This document shows, in pieces, positions 1-8,896 of a stretch of 64,000 bases of DNA. The stretch lies in the NCBI GenBank assembly GCA_965200945.1, contig OZ241749.1, positions 3,596,001 through 3,660,000 on the forward strand, read 5' to 3'. A program made the translations under genes and the position numbers. The stretch comes from JADCRZ01 sp965200945. GTDB taxonomy: Bacteria > Bacteroidota > Bacteroidia > Chitinophagales > Chitinophagaceae. Positions within the stretch are counted from its first letter, which is position 1; each line of letters begins with the position of its first letter. A model generated the notes under the pieces. The model was not told the origin of the DNA. It made no database searches and saw nothing but the letters and a program-made list of their open reading frames with translations.

Positions 1-882
1 CTCGGAGAGCTCGGTATAATTTTGAAAGAGCCGGGTTGAAGGCAAGGCCTTGCGCAGGGCGATCACCTGCAGCAGCTCCTTTTCCGCAAGCCCCAAATAT
101 CTTGTACGCAGCTTGTGTAAGAAAACAAGCCCCTCCAGTACTTCCACCTGCTGCTCCCTATCACCCAGCCTCGTATAGATCGCGAGCGCCTGTCCGAGCG
201 TTTTCAGCACATCGTTGTAGGTACTGTCCGTGTGCGGCATATATTTGCCCAGTTCCGCATGCCAGTGCGCTTCTTCCGGCAACTTGCCATGCCGGTGGCT
301 TTCCCTGATCATGGTTTCAAAACACCGTTTCCCGTTCTCAAGATCACCGAGCGTAAAATAGTATTTACCCTTCAAACAGCGGCTCTCATACAGCCATTGC
401 ATGGAATGGATGTAATCGCTGGCTTTTTCCGCCAGTTGGATATATATGAAGGAACTGTCGGTGTTTTGCTTGAACTCACCCGGCCGGAAGAGGTACCGCT
501 CCCCTATCATGATAAGGATCCGGACGCGCAGGATCCCTGTTACACTGTCTGCCAGAAAGGCGGCGGTGCTCATATCGCCCCGTTCGGCATAGGCGTTTGC
601 GGCCATGAAGGTACCATCGTTGTATCCTGACCGGTAGCCCAGGGCACTGCTCATGCGCTGGGCCTGCCTGGCCATGAGGAGGGCGCTGTCGAGAACAGGT
701 TTGATATCGGGTTTTTGATACAGGTACAGACTGTCGATCTTCAGCAGGAGCCGCACCCCGGCCGTGTCGTGCTGCGCCTTGTTATATGCGGCCAGCAGTT
801 GCTGCGGCGATTGTGTTATCAGTTGTGAACGGGCCGCGATTGCTGTTATTCCGAACAGTATGATAAACAACAGTCTGGCCAT
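1..882 (-). CDS. TPR-containing signalling protein, N-terminal part (runs off the window)
   Basis: An uninterrupted minus-strand reading frame of 294 codons begins at the ATG at 882 and continues past base 1, so the C-terminus is outside the window. Residues 1-19 look like a signal peptide (MARLLFIILFGITAIAARS). The rest is helical, with repeated motifs typical of tetratricopeptide units (for example AEKASDYIHSMQWLYESRC and GQALAIYTRLGDREQQVEVL). In Bacteroidota this layout, a secreted TPR array of several hundred residues, usually precedes a membrane-anchored histidine kinase or a LuxR/LytTR-type module. That output domain is not visible here, so the role as a sensor is inference from architecture. 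Confidence 0.75.
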   Translation of the reverse strand, partial: MARLLFIILFGITAIAARSQLITQSPQQLLAAYNKAQHDTAGVRLLLKIDSLYLYQKPDIKPVLDSALLMARQAQRMSSALGYRSGYNDGTFMAANAYAERGDMSTAAFLADSVTGILRVRILIMIGERYLFRPGEFKQNTDSSFIYIQLAEKASDYIHSMQWLYESRCLKGKYYFTLGDLENGKRCFETMIRESHRHGKLPEEAHWHAELGKYMPHTDSTYNDVLKTLGQALAIYTRLGDREQQVEVLEGLVFLHKLRTRYLGLAEKELLQVIALRKALPSTRLFQNYTELSE

Positions 883-989
883 AAGCATTTGATTGAGACG
901 CAGAAAATCTCCGTTGCGGGCTACTTCAAATTTACATAGAATAGTCTTATTTTGAAAACCGGCCCCGATGCAGGAGGGAGAAGAACAGG

Positions 990-2339
990 TTATCGGCTCA
1001 CCGGCTGATCCGGATGGAGGGTGGCACCGGGCGGCGATGACGATGCGTTGCGGGGCCACTCCGCTGCCTGCCTGCCGGTTCCGTCAATGACCACGCGCAG
1101 CGACTGGTCACCCGTAAAGTAGGTGATGATCCAGTTGAACAGGGTCTTGAACTTGTTGTCGTATGCGATCAGATAGTTGATATGAATGAACAGCCACACC
1201 CACAAGCCCAGCCACCCTTTGAGGTGCAGTTTCGGTACCGGCAGATCGACGACCGCCCTGGTCTTTCCTATGATCGCCATCACCCCTTTGTCATGATACA
1301 AAAAGGCGGTCAGCTTTCGCTGCAGGGCCAGGGCCTTGAAATTATCGGCCAGCTGCGTGCCCTGCTGGATCGCCGGCTGTGCCAGCTGCGGATGGCCATT
1401 CGGGAAACTTACGTCCGACGTCTCCAGGCAAATATCGCCGATCGCATAAATATCTTCCACATCGCAGACCTTGTTGTACCGGTCTACCATCAGCCGCCCG
1501 TTCTTTCCGTAACTTATGGCAGGGATGCCTTCCACGGCCCTGCCCGTTACTCCTGCCGCCCAGATGAGGCTCCTGGTCCGGATCACTGCACCGTTTGAAA
1601 GCTGCACTTCATCGTTGTCATAGCTGGTGATCATGGTACCGAGGATGATCCGGACGCCCAGTTTTTCAAGCCTTTCCAAAGCTTCCTTTTGCGATTGCGG
1701 GCTCATCTGGTTCAGCAAAGCCCCTGAACCCTCGATCACATAGATCTCACCCATGTGGTTTTTCAGTTCCGGATAGTCTCTTTCAATGATCGTGTTTCTC
1801 ATTTCGCCGAGCATGCCTGCGATCTCCACGCCGGTAGGGCCGCCCCCTGCCACCACGATGGTAAGCAGTGCTGACCGGAGTGCCTCATCTCTGGTGTTAC
1901 AAGCTCCCTCCAGCGATTGAAGCAGGGCATTGCGCATGTTGAGTGCATCCGTCACGGTTTTCATAGCGATCGCGTTCTGTTCGAGCTTTGCGTTGCCAAA
2001 AAAGTTCGACCTCGATCCAAAGGCGAGCACCAGGTAATCGTACTCCAACGTTGCGTTGTTCAGAAAAACGCGGCGATCGGCGGGAGACACCCGCACCAGT
2101 TCACCCAGGTGAAAGCTTACGTTCTTTTTCCTGCGAAGGAATTTGCGGAAAGGATAACTGATATTGGTCGGCTCCAGGAAACCTGTTGCAACCTGGTAGA
2201 CGAGTGGGGTGAACTGATTGTAATTGTTTTTGTCGACCAGCGTGATGGCGTATGAGTCGTTGTTTGCCAGCCTTTTTAGGAAATGGAGGCCGGCAAATCC
2301 TCCCCCGATCAGCACGATATGCTTTGTGGATGGATGCAT
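990..2339 (-). CDS. ndh: Type II NADH dehydrogenase (NDH-2), FAD-dependent
   Basis: A 449-residue flavoprotein that passes electrons from NADH to quinone at the inner face of the membrane without pumping protons. Residues 12-17 (GGGFAG) are the FAD-binding Rossmann motif, 165-170 (GGGPTG) the NADH-binding one, and YAIGDIC near the C-terminal third is the second FAD contact. The C-terminal region LWVWLFIHINYLIAY is the amphipathic/hydrophobic segment that anchors the family to the membrane. I chose the ATG at 2339 because it places the first Rossmann motif close to the N-terminus; an in-frame TTG at 2375 would add 12 residues. The last about 20 residues are proline-rich and unconserved in appearance. 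It is a single gene with no partner subunits nearby. Confidence 0.9.
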   Translation of the reverse strand: MHPSTKHIVLIGGGFAGLHFLKRLANNDSYAITLVDKNNYNQFTPLVYQVATGFLEPTNISYPFRKFLRRKKNVSFHLGELVRVSPADRRVFLNNATLEYDYLVLAFGSRSNFFGNAKLEQNAIAMKTVTDALNMRNALLQSLEGACNTRDEALRSALLTIVVAGGGPTGVEIAGMLGEMRNTIIERDYPELKNHMGEIYVIEGSGALLNQMSPQSQKEALERLEKLGVRIILGTMITSYDNDEVQLSNGAVIRTRSLIWAAGVTGRAVEGIPAISYGKNGRLMVDRYNKVCDVEDIYAIGDICLETSDVSFPNGHPQLAQPAIQQGTQLADNFKALALQRKLTAFLYHDKGVMAIIGKTRAVVDLPVPKLHLKGWLGLWVWLFIHINYLIAYDNKFKTLFNWIITYFTGDQSLRVVIDGTGRQAAEWPRNASSSPPGATLHPDQPVSR

Positions 2340-2401
2340 AACAGAAAGATTAACTGGATGATTTTTAACGCTCAACCCTGTCGTATGCAGACCGGTGCTT
2401 C

Positions 2402-3214
2402 TTATTGGGTGTCCGCGATCTGCAGCAGCAACTTCGATGTTTCCGCTGCGCGGGTCAGGAACGGGCAGTGACCGGTTTGGAGCGAGTACTGGCGGGTAAT
2501 GCGGGCAGCGGCGGCCATCCTGTTCTGCAGGTCGATGCCTACTGCATTGTCGAGGGCGGTATGGATGTAATATTTATTCACCGACCCAAAGTTTGCTTCC
2601 GTGAGGGCAACACGGTCTGCAAAGGGTATGGCCGGTTCCGGTTTGAACTTGTTCAGCACAAGCTGCTTTTGCTGGGCGGTTCCGTCCTGGCAGAATATCC
2701 GCGTAATGTTTTCAGGATTGATATCGAGGGTCAGACCGTTGTTTGTGGGAATGAGTGCGGGGCCCAGCAGCGATTGCGCGTCTGTAGTCGCCAGGTCCGC
2801 CAGCGACTGGTTGTTTGCAGGAAGAAAGGCGCCGATGTAGACAAGCTTTTCGATTTTCTGCGGCACTGCTTCTGCAGCGGCAGTGATCACCACGCCTCCC
2901 ATGCTGTGCCCTACCAGAACAACCTTGCCGCTGACCGCGTTCATGGCATTCACTACCTTGCTGGTATAGGCTTTCATTGTTACGGTGGCAGGCGATGCGG
3001 TATCCGATCCATGGGCCGGCAATTCAACAACCACCACTTTGTTGCCGGCAGCTTCCAGATTCAGTTTTACACTGTCCCATACAAAGGGGGCCTGCCAGGC
3101 GCCATGAACCAGCACAAAGGTTTTTGGACTACGGATCACGGCATCATCATGGTGACAGCTGCAACAGAAAGCCAGTACGGAGAATACTATACCATATAAA
3201 AATACTTTTCTCAT
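2402..3214 (-). CDS. Alpha/beta hydrolase, exported (likely lipoprotein)
   Basis: A 270-residue esterase-like alpha/beta hydrolase. The N-terminus MRKVFLYGIVFSVLAFCCSC is a hydrophobic signal ending in several cysteines, suggesting lipoprotein processing. The oxyanion loop is VLVHGAWQ (residues 34-41). The nucleophile elbow GHSMGG puts the catalytic Ser at about 104, and the conserved His is in TGHCPF near residue 247. The fold resembles the methyl/salicylate esterase branch that also includes many annotated only as alpha/beta hydrolase; the substrate is unknown. It lies about 100 bp downstream of a paralogue at 3314-4033 in the same orientation, so the pair probably arose by tandem duplication, with this copy gaining an export signal. 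Confidence 0.88.
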   Translation of the reverse strand: MRKVFLYGIVFSVLAFCCSCHHDDAVIRSPKTFVLVHGAWQAPFVWDSVKLNLEAAGNKVVVVELPAHGSDTASPATVTMKAYTSKVVNAMNAVSGKVVLVGHSMGGVVITAAAEAVPQKIEKLVYIGAFLPANNQSLADLATTDAQSLLGPALIPTNNGLTLDINPENITRIFCQDGTAQQKQLVLNKFKPEPAIPFADRVALTEANFGSVNKYYIHTALDNAVGIDLQNRMAAAARITRQYSLQTGHCPFLTRAAETSKLLLQIADTQ

Positions 3215-3313
3215 ATCAGGGGTAATTAGCGTACAACTATAAAATGGGTCTTGGAGAGATATGCCGGTAGGATGGTCTGAACCGAACAGTGGGGTAAGAC
3301 CTTTTCCGATCGG

Positions 3314-4033
3314 TTACAGGATGGTCATGAGGATATCGGTCACTTCTGCGGGACGGGTGATGAAAGGACAATGGCCGGTAGCCACAGACAAAACATGCGT
3401 TATACCCGCCGTTTTGATCATCTCGTTCTGCAGGTTGATCCCTACGGCATGGTCTTCTGTTGTCCGGATATAGTATTTATCCACCTGCCCGAAATTTCCG
3501 CCCGTCACATTGACTTTGTCGGTGAACGGGATGGCCGGCTCCGGCCTGTAATGCGACAGCACCAGCTCCTGCTCCTCCGGGGTGGCGTCCTGGCAGAAGA
3601 TATTGATCAGGGATTCCTTTTTGATGCCGAGTGTCAGCTGATCGTGCGAGGGCACCAGGGAAGCACCCAGAATAGATTGTTTGTCGGTCATGGAGAGATC
3701 CATCAGCGACTGTCCATCTGCGGGAACATACGCGCCTACATAGACAAGCTTCCCGATCTTTTCCGGTATTTTCTCCGCAACCCCGGAAACCACCAGTCCG
3801 CCCATGCTGTGGCCAACAAGAATTACTTGCTCATCCGCCGCACCCACGGCGTCGATCACTTTCCGACTGTACCGTTCCATCGAAACCTGCTCCGGCGGCG
3901 TGTTGTCGGCCCCGTGGCCGGGCAACCCGATCACGATCACTTTCTGCCCCCGGGCTTCGAGTTGCTGCCGAACAGATTGCCAGGCATACGGCGCCTGCCA
4001 GGCGCCGTGCACTAAAACAAAGGTCTTTGCCAT
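3314..4033 (-). CDS. Alpha/beta hydrolase, cytoplasmic paralogue
   Basis: A 239-residue protein starting MAKTFVLVHGAWQAPYAW, with no signal peptide. It has the same motifs in the same order as the neighbour at 2402-3214: oxyanion loop VLVHGAWQ at 6-13, nucleophile GHSMGG with Ser about 76, and catalytic His in ATGHCPF near 220. I chose the ATG at 4033 because the homology to the paralogue begins right there; an upstream in-frame start at 4105 would add 24 residues without family character. The substrate is unknown; plant salicylate-methylesterase-like and bacterial esterase members share these motifs. Confidence 0.9.
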   Translation of the reverse strand: MAKTFVLVHGAWQAPYAWQSVRQQLEARGQKVIVIGLPGHGADNTPPEQVSMERYSRKVIDAVGAADEQVILVGHSMGGLVVSGVAEKIPEKIGKLVYVGAYVPADGQSLMDLSMTDKQSILGASLVPSHDQLTLGIKKESLINIFCQDATPEEQELVLSHYRPEPAIPFTDKVNVTGGNFGQVDKYYIRTTEDHAVGINLQNEMIKTAGITHVLSVATGHCPFITRPAEVTDILMTIL

Positions 4034-4273
4034 AAACAGTTTTATTGATTTGATTTGAAAAGGCGGCCAGGGAAGATCGCTTTCCGGATCAAGCCTGCTG
4101 TACAAAATTGACTCATTCAGCAGGCTGTGTCAATGCACAAACACTGGGTAAATAGGTATTCGTTACGGGAATCCGGATAGGGACGCATCCTCTCTTTCCG
4201 GTCTGTCTGCCCCGGTGAATAAAAGAGATATTTCCACGCTTTACCGACAACCTATTTACAGGTGCATTGTTAG

Positions 4274-4281
4274 TATATTTG
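4274..4281 (+). promoter_or_regulatory. Bacteroidota -7 promoter element
   Basis: TATATTTG matches the Bacteroidota consensus TAnnTTTG exactly and lies 21 bases upstream of the ATG at 4302. A clear -33 TTG/TTTG box at the usual spacing is not evident, so this is a partial match. Confidence 0.4.
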
Positions 4282-4301
4282 AGATCGCTAAATCTGACAT
4301 C

Positions 4302-4601
4302 ATGGATGAAATCAGACAAAAACTGAAGGAATTATTTCAGCGGATCCCCCGGCGGCATTCTGCTGACAATGTGAAAGAAATCTACAGCATACTCGACGAA
4401 TTCGAAGACCTGCTGAAAGAACTGGAAGCCGATGACCGCTACCAGAAACAGGTGAGCGGGCTTTTCGACGCCATCGATCCTATCAGGGCCACCATCAAAA
4501 AGTCGAACGATGGCAAAAACTCCAAAAAAGCGAAAGACGACCTGTTCGATGAGGCCTCCGGGGCACTGAAAGACAGCATGGAAGAAGCCATACAGCTATA
4601 G
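4302..4601 (+). CDS. Small helical hypothetical protein
   Basis: A 99-residue acidic protein without a signal peptide (MDEIRQKLKELFQRIPRR...). It is almost entirely predicted amphipathic helix with many Lys/Glu pairs (KEIYSILDEFEDLLKELEADDRYQKQ) and ends AIQL. I do not recognise a family. The start at 4302 is preferred over an in-frame ATG at 4215 because a TAnnTTTG promoter element lies between them at 4274-4281. It is transcribed divergently from the alpha/beta hydrolase pair and is followed by the separate NmrA gene at 4762. Confidence 0.65.
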   Translation: MDEIRQKLKELFQRIPRRHSADNVKEIYSILDEFEDLLKELEADDRYQKQVSGLFDAIDPIRATIKKSNDGKNSKKAKDDLFDEASGALKDSMEEAIQL

Positions 4602-4698
4602 ACAACCCGGTTCGGTGAATCCATGGTTGCCGGTATGCCTGAGTACCGGCAACCTTTACTATCCTGCCAACCCACCGAAGATTTCATTACAACAACAG

Positions 4699-4706
4699 TA
4701 GATTTG
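4699..4706 (+). promoter_or_regulatory. Bacteroidota -7 promoter element for the NmrA-araC pair
   Basis: TAGATTTG is an exact TAnnTTTG match about 55 bases upstream of the ATG at 4762. No convincing -33 box is visible. Confidence 0.4.
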
Positions 4707-4761
4707 ATTATATCCCTGTTTTGTTCTGTGCAGAGCTTTGCATCAAACAAAACAGAAAAAT

Positions 4762-5745
4762 ATGAAGATCGTTGTGACCGGCTCATTGGGCCATATCAGC
4801 CAGCCGCTTACCAAACAGCTTGTACAGGAAGGACATGCCGTAACTGTGATCAGCAGCAAGGCCGGCAAAAAGAAAGAGATCGAAGCGCTGGGTGCCAGGG
4901 CCGCCATCGGCACCGTGAAAGACACGGCTTTTCTTACCGCCGCTTTTACCGGCGCTGATGTTGTTTATTGCATGCTGCCTCCGTTCGATTTTATGGGAAA
5001 CCCGCACATAGATGTAAGGGAAGAAGCCCGCATCATCGCTACCTGCTATGCGGATGCCATCCGGCAGTCGGCCGTAAAGCGGGTGATACAGCTGAGCAGC
5101 GTCGGTGCACACATGGCCAGCGGAAACGGCATACTGGCTTTTCATTATGTGGCGGAAAAGGTCCTGAAGCAATTGCCCCCCGACGTTTCCATTACGCACA
5201 TGCGGCCGGTCGGGTTTTATTACAACCTCTACAGCTTTACGGACATGATAAAGGGCAAAGGGTTCCTGGAAGGCTTCCTTGGCAAATTCCTGACCCTTCG
5301 CTACTATGGGCTCATGGCGTTGCTGCAGGGCAAATCAGGCATCATATTGTCGAACTACGGCGGTGATGATATGAACGCATGGGTGTCGCCCGTGGATATT
5401 GCGGCTGCCATCGCCGATGAGATAAATCGGCCCCCGGCCGGCAGAAAGGTGCGTTATGTGGCCAGTGAAGAACAGACAGGCTACGAAACAGCCACCATCC
5501 TGGGCACAGCCGTAGGCAAGCCTTATATGAAATGGGAACTGATCAGCGACAGGCAGATGCTGAATGCCATGAAGCAGGCGGGCGCATCAGACAGCGTGGC
5601 GAACGATGTAGTGGAGATGAATGCAGGCATGCACAGCGGCGTTATCTTTGAAGATTACTACCGCCATAAGCCGGCTGAGATGGGCAAAGTGAAGATGAAA
5701 GATTTCGCAGCCGAGTTTGCGGCCGCCTATCAGAAAAACAAATGA
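4762..5745 (+). CDS. NmrA-like NAD(P)-binding protein (atypical SDR)
   Basis: A 327-residue protein beginning MKIVVTGSLGHISQPL, the nucleotide-binding beta-alpha-beta of NmrA/atypical short-chain dehydrogenases. The third glycine of the usual GxxGxxG motif is replaced (GSLGHIS). The VIQLSSVGAHMASGNG segment corresponds to the strand carrying the usual active-site Ser. MRPVGFYYNL is characteristic of the NmrA/azoreductase-like (YtfG-type) group. Such proteins are redox sensors or quinone/NAD(P)H reductases, and which applies here cannot be told. The in-frame start at 4738 is less likely because the Rossmann strand begins at 4762. It is followed after 3 bases by an AraC-type regulator, so the two probably form one transcript. 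Confidence 0.85.
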   Translation: MKIVVTGSLGHISQPLTKQLVQEGHAVTVISSKAGKKKEIEALGARAAIGTVKDTAFLTAAFTGADVVYCMLPPFDFMGNPHIDVREEARIIATCYADAIRQSAVKRVIQLSSVGAHMASGNGILAFHYVAEKVLKQLPPDVSITHMRPVGFYYNLYSFTDMIKGKGFLEGFLGKFLTLRYYGLMALLQGKSGIILSNYGGDDMNAWVSPVDIAAAIADEINRPPAGRKVRYVASEEQTGYETATILGTAVGKPYMKWELISDRQMLNAMKQAGASDSVANDVVEMNAGMHSGVIFEDYYRHKPAEMGKVKMKDFAAEFAAAYQKNK

Positions 5746-5748
5746 GCC

Positions 5749-6672
5749 ATGTCAGAAAACAAACAGCCTTACAACATAAAGACGATACAGGAATATCACC
5801 GGATCCTGGGGCTGGCAAAGCCGGAGCATCCGCTGATCAGCATCGTACAACTGGAAGACTTTGTTCCAATGGCGGAGAACAGGCGTATAAGCGTGGTGTA
5901 TGATTTTTACTGCATCGCGCTGAAGCGGAACCTGAGCGGCAAAGTAAAATACCAGTACGGCCAGCAGTCGTATGATTTTGAAGAAGGCGTCATGTTCTTT
6001 TTGGCGCCCGGACAAATATTCTCCTTCGATTCGGACGACGATTTCAGGGCTTCGGGGTGGATGCTGCTGCTGCATCCCGACTACCTGTGGCAGACCCCGC
6101 TGGCCAGAGAAATGAAGAAATACGAATACTTCCATTATTCGGTGCATGAAGCGCTTCATGTATCTGACAGGGAAGAAGGGATGATGAAGCATATTTTTGA
6201 ACATATTTCTCTTGAGTACCATTCGAACATCGACCGGTTCAGTCACGATGTGATCATCGCCCAGCTGGAACTCCTGCTTACATATGCCGATCGTTTTTAC
6301 CAGCGCCAGTTCATCACCCGGAAGATCACCAACCACAAGATCCTGGAACGGCTGGAAGAACTGCTGACAGATTATTTCAACAGCGACGCCTTGGTGAAAA
6401 AGGGATTGCCGACAGTTCAGTTCATAGCTGAATCGCTCCGTCTTTCACCCAATTACCTAAGCAGCCTGCTCTCCATGCTGAGCGGACGAAGCACCCAGCA
6501 GCACATACAGGACAAGCTGGTGGAGAAGGCAAAAGAAAAGCTATCCACCACCGACCTGTCGGTCAGTGAGATCGCCTATGAGCTGGGCTTCGATTATCCG
6601 CAGACCTTCAGCAAGCTGTTCAAAGCCAAAACGCAATATTCTCCTTTGGCGTTCAGGCAGTCGTTTAATTGA
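5749..6672 (+). CDS. AraC-family transcriptional regulator
   Basis: A 307-residue regulator. The N-terminal about 190 residues form a cupin-like sensor domain (KYQYGQQSYDFEEGVMFFLAPGQIFSF is the typical strand pair). The C-terminal about 100 residues carry the two helix-turn-helix motifs of the AraC family, with the second in LSVSEIAYELGFDYPQTFSKLFKA and the conserved end YSPLAFRQ. It lies 3 bases downstream of the NmrA-like gene and shares its transcript, so it is a candidate regulator of that gene. The effector is unknown. Confidence 0.92.
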   Translation: MSENKQPYNIKTIQEYHRILGLAKPEHPLISIVQLEDFVPMAENRRISVVYDFYCIALKRNLSGKVKYQYGQQSYDFEEGVMFFLAPGQIFSFDSDDDFRASGWMLLLHPDYLWQTPLAREMKKYEYFHYSVHEALHVSDREEGMMKHIFEHISLEYHSNIDRFSHDVIIAQLELLLTYADRFYQRQFITRKITNHKILERLEELLTDYFNSDALVKKGLPTVQFIAESLRLSPNYLSSLLSMLSGRSTQQHIQDKLVEKAKEKLSTTDLSVSEIAYELGFDYPQTFSKLFKAKTQYSPLAFRQSFN

Positions 6673-6678
6673 TAAAAG

Positions 6679-6830
6679 TTGCATCGTGCATGCCTCATCA
6701 TATCCAGCAACGACGGCATGCCCGACATTGCGGTGGCCAACGAAGGCTCCAACACCGTTTCGGTGCTTCGCAGGAGTTGCTCGGGGAGGCTGCTGTTTAT
6801 TGCGTGTCAGATTAAACTCCCTTTTGAAAG
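6679..6830 (+). pseudogene. Fragment of an FG-GAP/VCBS-repeat protein
   Basis: Residues ISSNDGMPDIAVANEGSNTV and the following SVL match one blade of an FG-GAP/VCBS beta-propeller (consensus DGxPDIAVAN..GSNTVSVLxN). Nothing before or after continues the repeat, and there is no signal sequence, so this is a short remnant of a secreted repeat protein lying between the araC and MFS genes. The limits are approximate. Confidence 0.55.
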
Positions 6831-6854
6831 GGATGACAATGGCAGCGAGGCTGA

Positions 6855-8186
6855 TCAAACTTTCCTGCTCAGCGGCGGCACGCTGTCGCTGTCTGCAATC
6901 CGTTCTATCTTGCCGACAAGGAATATATAAGAGCAGGCGCCCGCCACCGTTACCCCGCTGATAAAAATGAGTGCAGGCTCAAAATCGCCGTTTCGTGCAA
7001 GGTAGCCGATCACAACCGGTATGATCACCGAGGCCAGGTTTCCGATGAAATTGAATACGCCCCCGGTCAGTCCGATGAGGTTCCGGGGAGCCAGCGTTGA
7101 TACAAATACCCAGGTGATGGTAGCGCAGCCGTTGCCAAAAAAAGCAAGCGCCATAAAGAAAATAATGAGGGCAGGGCTATGCACATAATTGGCTCCCACG
7201 ATGGAGGCAGACAGCAAGAGGCCGAAAATGACCGGGGCTTTGCGTGCGATGTTAACGGAAACCCCTTTCCTGAGCAGGTAATCTGACAGGAACCCCGAAG
7301 TGAGCAACCCCGCAAACGCCGACAGGAAGGGCGCGGAAGCAAGAAAACCTGATGTAAGGAAATTGAGGCCGCGGTATTTGACCAGGTAGGTGGGAAACCA
7401 GGTCAGAAAGAACCAGAGCGTTGAATTTACCGCGAACTGGCCCAGGTAGATGCCCCACAGCTTGCGATATCCGCAGACCTTTTTCAGATCCCGCCATTTG
7501 AAAGCCGGCTTGGTTGCAGAAGCGGCCCCTGCCTGCCGGTTCAGGATCGCACCCCCATCCTCTATCCGTTTCAGCTCCGCTGCGTTTACCTCTTTGTGCG
7601 ACAAAGGGTCACGGTATACCCTGTACCAGACCAGTCCCCACACGATGCCGGCAAGACCGGTGATGATGAATAAGCCCCGCCAGCCTGTCCACTGCTGAAC
7701 CGCTGCCAGCAGCGGTGTAAGAAAAGCCAGTCCGAGGAACTGTCCGGATGTGTAAGTTGCAATCGCAGTGGCCCTCTCCTGCTCGGGAAACCAGCTGGTG
7801 ACGATGCGGTTGTTGACAGGATAGGCCGGCGCTTCAAATACGCCTATGGCCAGTCTGAGGCTCAACAAACCGGCGAAGCCCTTAACGGCTCCCTGTAACA
7901 GGGTCATAAATGACCAGGTGATCAGGCTGAAAGCGTAGAGCACACGCGGAGCAAACCGGTCGACCAGCAGTCCTCCCGGTATCTGTAATGCTGCATAGGT
8001 CCATCCAAATGCAGAGAACAGCAGGCCCAGCTGTACAGGCGTGAGCCCCAGCTCGCCGGTAATGGCAGTGGCTGCAACGGAGAGGTTCGACCTGTCCATG
8101 TAATTGATCACCACACTGACGAATATGAACATCAGCATGCGGAACCTCACTCTTGTGGGTCTGTTGAGATCCATCTGTTTTTCCAT
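6855..8186 (-). CDS. MFS transporter, anion:cation symporter (ACS) type
   Basis: A 443-residue inner-membrane protein with about 12 hydrophobic segments. The opening RFRMLMFIFVSVVINYMDRSNLSVAA and the loop IPGGLLVDRFAPR are characteristic of the ACS family (hexuronate, glucarate and galactonate transporters, GudP/ExuT-like). It probably imports a sugar acid with protons, but the substrate cannot be assigned. I chose the ATG at 8186; an ATG at 8192 adds two residues. The gene is convergent with the araC operon and has no catabolic genes beside it. Confidence 0.88.
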   Translation of the reverse strand: MEKQMDLNRPTRVRFRMLMFIFVSVVINYMDRSNLSVAATAITGELGLTPVQLGLLFSAFGWTYAALQIPGGLLVDRFAPRVLYAFSLITWSFMTLLQGAVKGFAGLLSLRLAIGVFEAPAYPVNNRIVTSWFPEQERATAIATYTSGQFLGLAFLTPLLAAVQQWTGWRGLFIITGLAGIVWGLVWYRVYRDPLSHKEVNAAELKRIEDGGAILNRQAGAASATKPAFKWRDLKKVCGYRKLWGIYLGQFAVNSTLWFFLTWFPTYLVKYRGLNFLTSGFLASAPFLSAFAGLLTSGFLSDYLLRKGVSVNIARKAPVIFGLLLSASIVGANYVHSPALIIFFMALAFFGNGCATITWVFVSTLAPRNLIGLTGGVFNFIGNLASVIIPVVIGYLARNGDFEPALIFISGVTVAGACSYIFLVGKIERIADSDSVPPLSRKV

Positions 8187-8251
8187 ATGCATCAAGCTGT
8201 CGTTAAAAGCGGTAGACCTATATGAAAATCAAATCCCGAAAACAGTTTGCA

Positions 8252-8653
8252 TCAGGCCTGTGGCACATCCGGATGCGCTTGAGTCCGGTCAGTGATCCCT
8301 GTTGACATCCGCAGCTGTGAACCGGCGGCCCGGCCCGTGTGAACGGGTATTGATTCAACGAGGAAGGACCAGCCGTTCAATCTCCATCGGGACAGAGAAA
8401 ATCCAAAACACGTCTTGCCATATCCAGACAGAAAAGAAGCCGAAATGGCCTGCACATCGCCAGGCGCGTGATTGAACAAGAACCCGATCTGAAAAGGGAC
8501 CACCTTCCTGAACGATCGGTTCCTTTCCGGCAAGGGCTTTAAAAGTCTGTCACGCTGTGAATGTAACATCTTTCCCTTTTTCAGTAAAAACAAAGGTATC
8601 AGCAGCGCAGCTGCCGCCAGGGCAGCCCCTGTCTGACCGTGATCAACTTTCAA
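8252..8653 (-). other. Weak open reading frame in the 8187-8896 gap
   Basis: The 710-base gap between the MFS gene and the luciferase-like gene contains a 133-codon open frame that can only start at a TTG. Its translation has one hydrophobic stretch (GAALAAAALLIPLFLLKKG) and no recognisable family. Codon use and composition do not argue strongly for coding. I see no RNA gene here. The last 100 bases before 8897 are probably the promoter region of the downstream gene; TACCTTTTG at 8810-8818 resembles the -7 element with one extra T. Confidence 0.2.
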
Positions 8654-8896
8654 TTCGATGGTGTGCTTTAATTGCTGCGTTTGTTGAACAGAGCTAGTGA
8701 GCAGGAAAATTTATCTTGCCTCTTTCGACTGATCCTTTCGTTCTCGCGGCTTCAGTAACTTTACTGCTTACTTTCATCCTGGCGGGAACGTGTATAAAGG
8801 GGATGCGCTTACCTTTTGAGTTTGTGCATCTTCAGCAGGAGCCATTGGTTTCCGGAGAATTTCAAAGATATTATCACATTAAACAGATGTAGCAAA

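Noticed and set aside
8252..8653. 133-codon frame as a real gene
   Set aside because: It has only a TTG start, no recognisable domain and no supporting context. It is kept as a low-confidence note.
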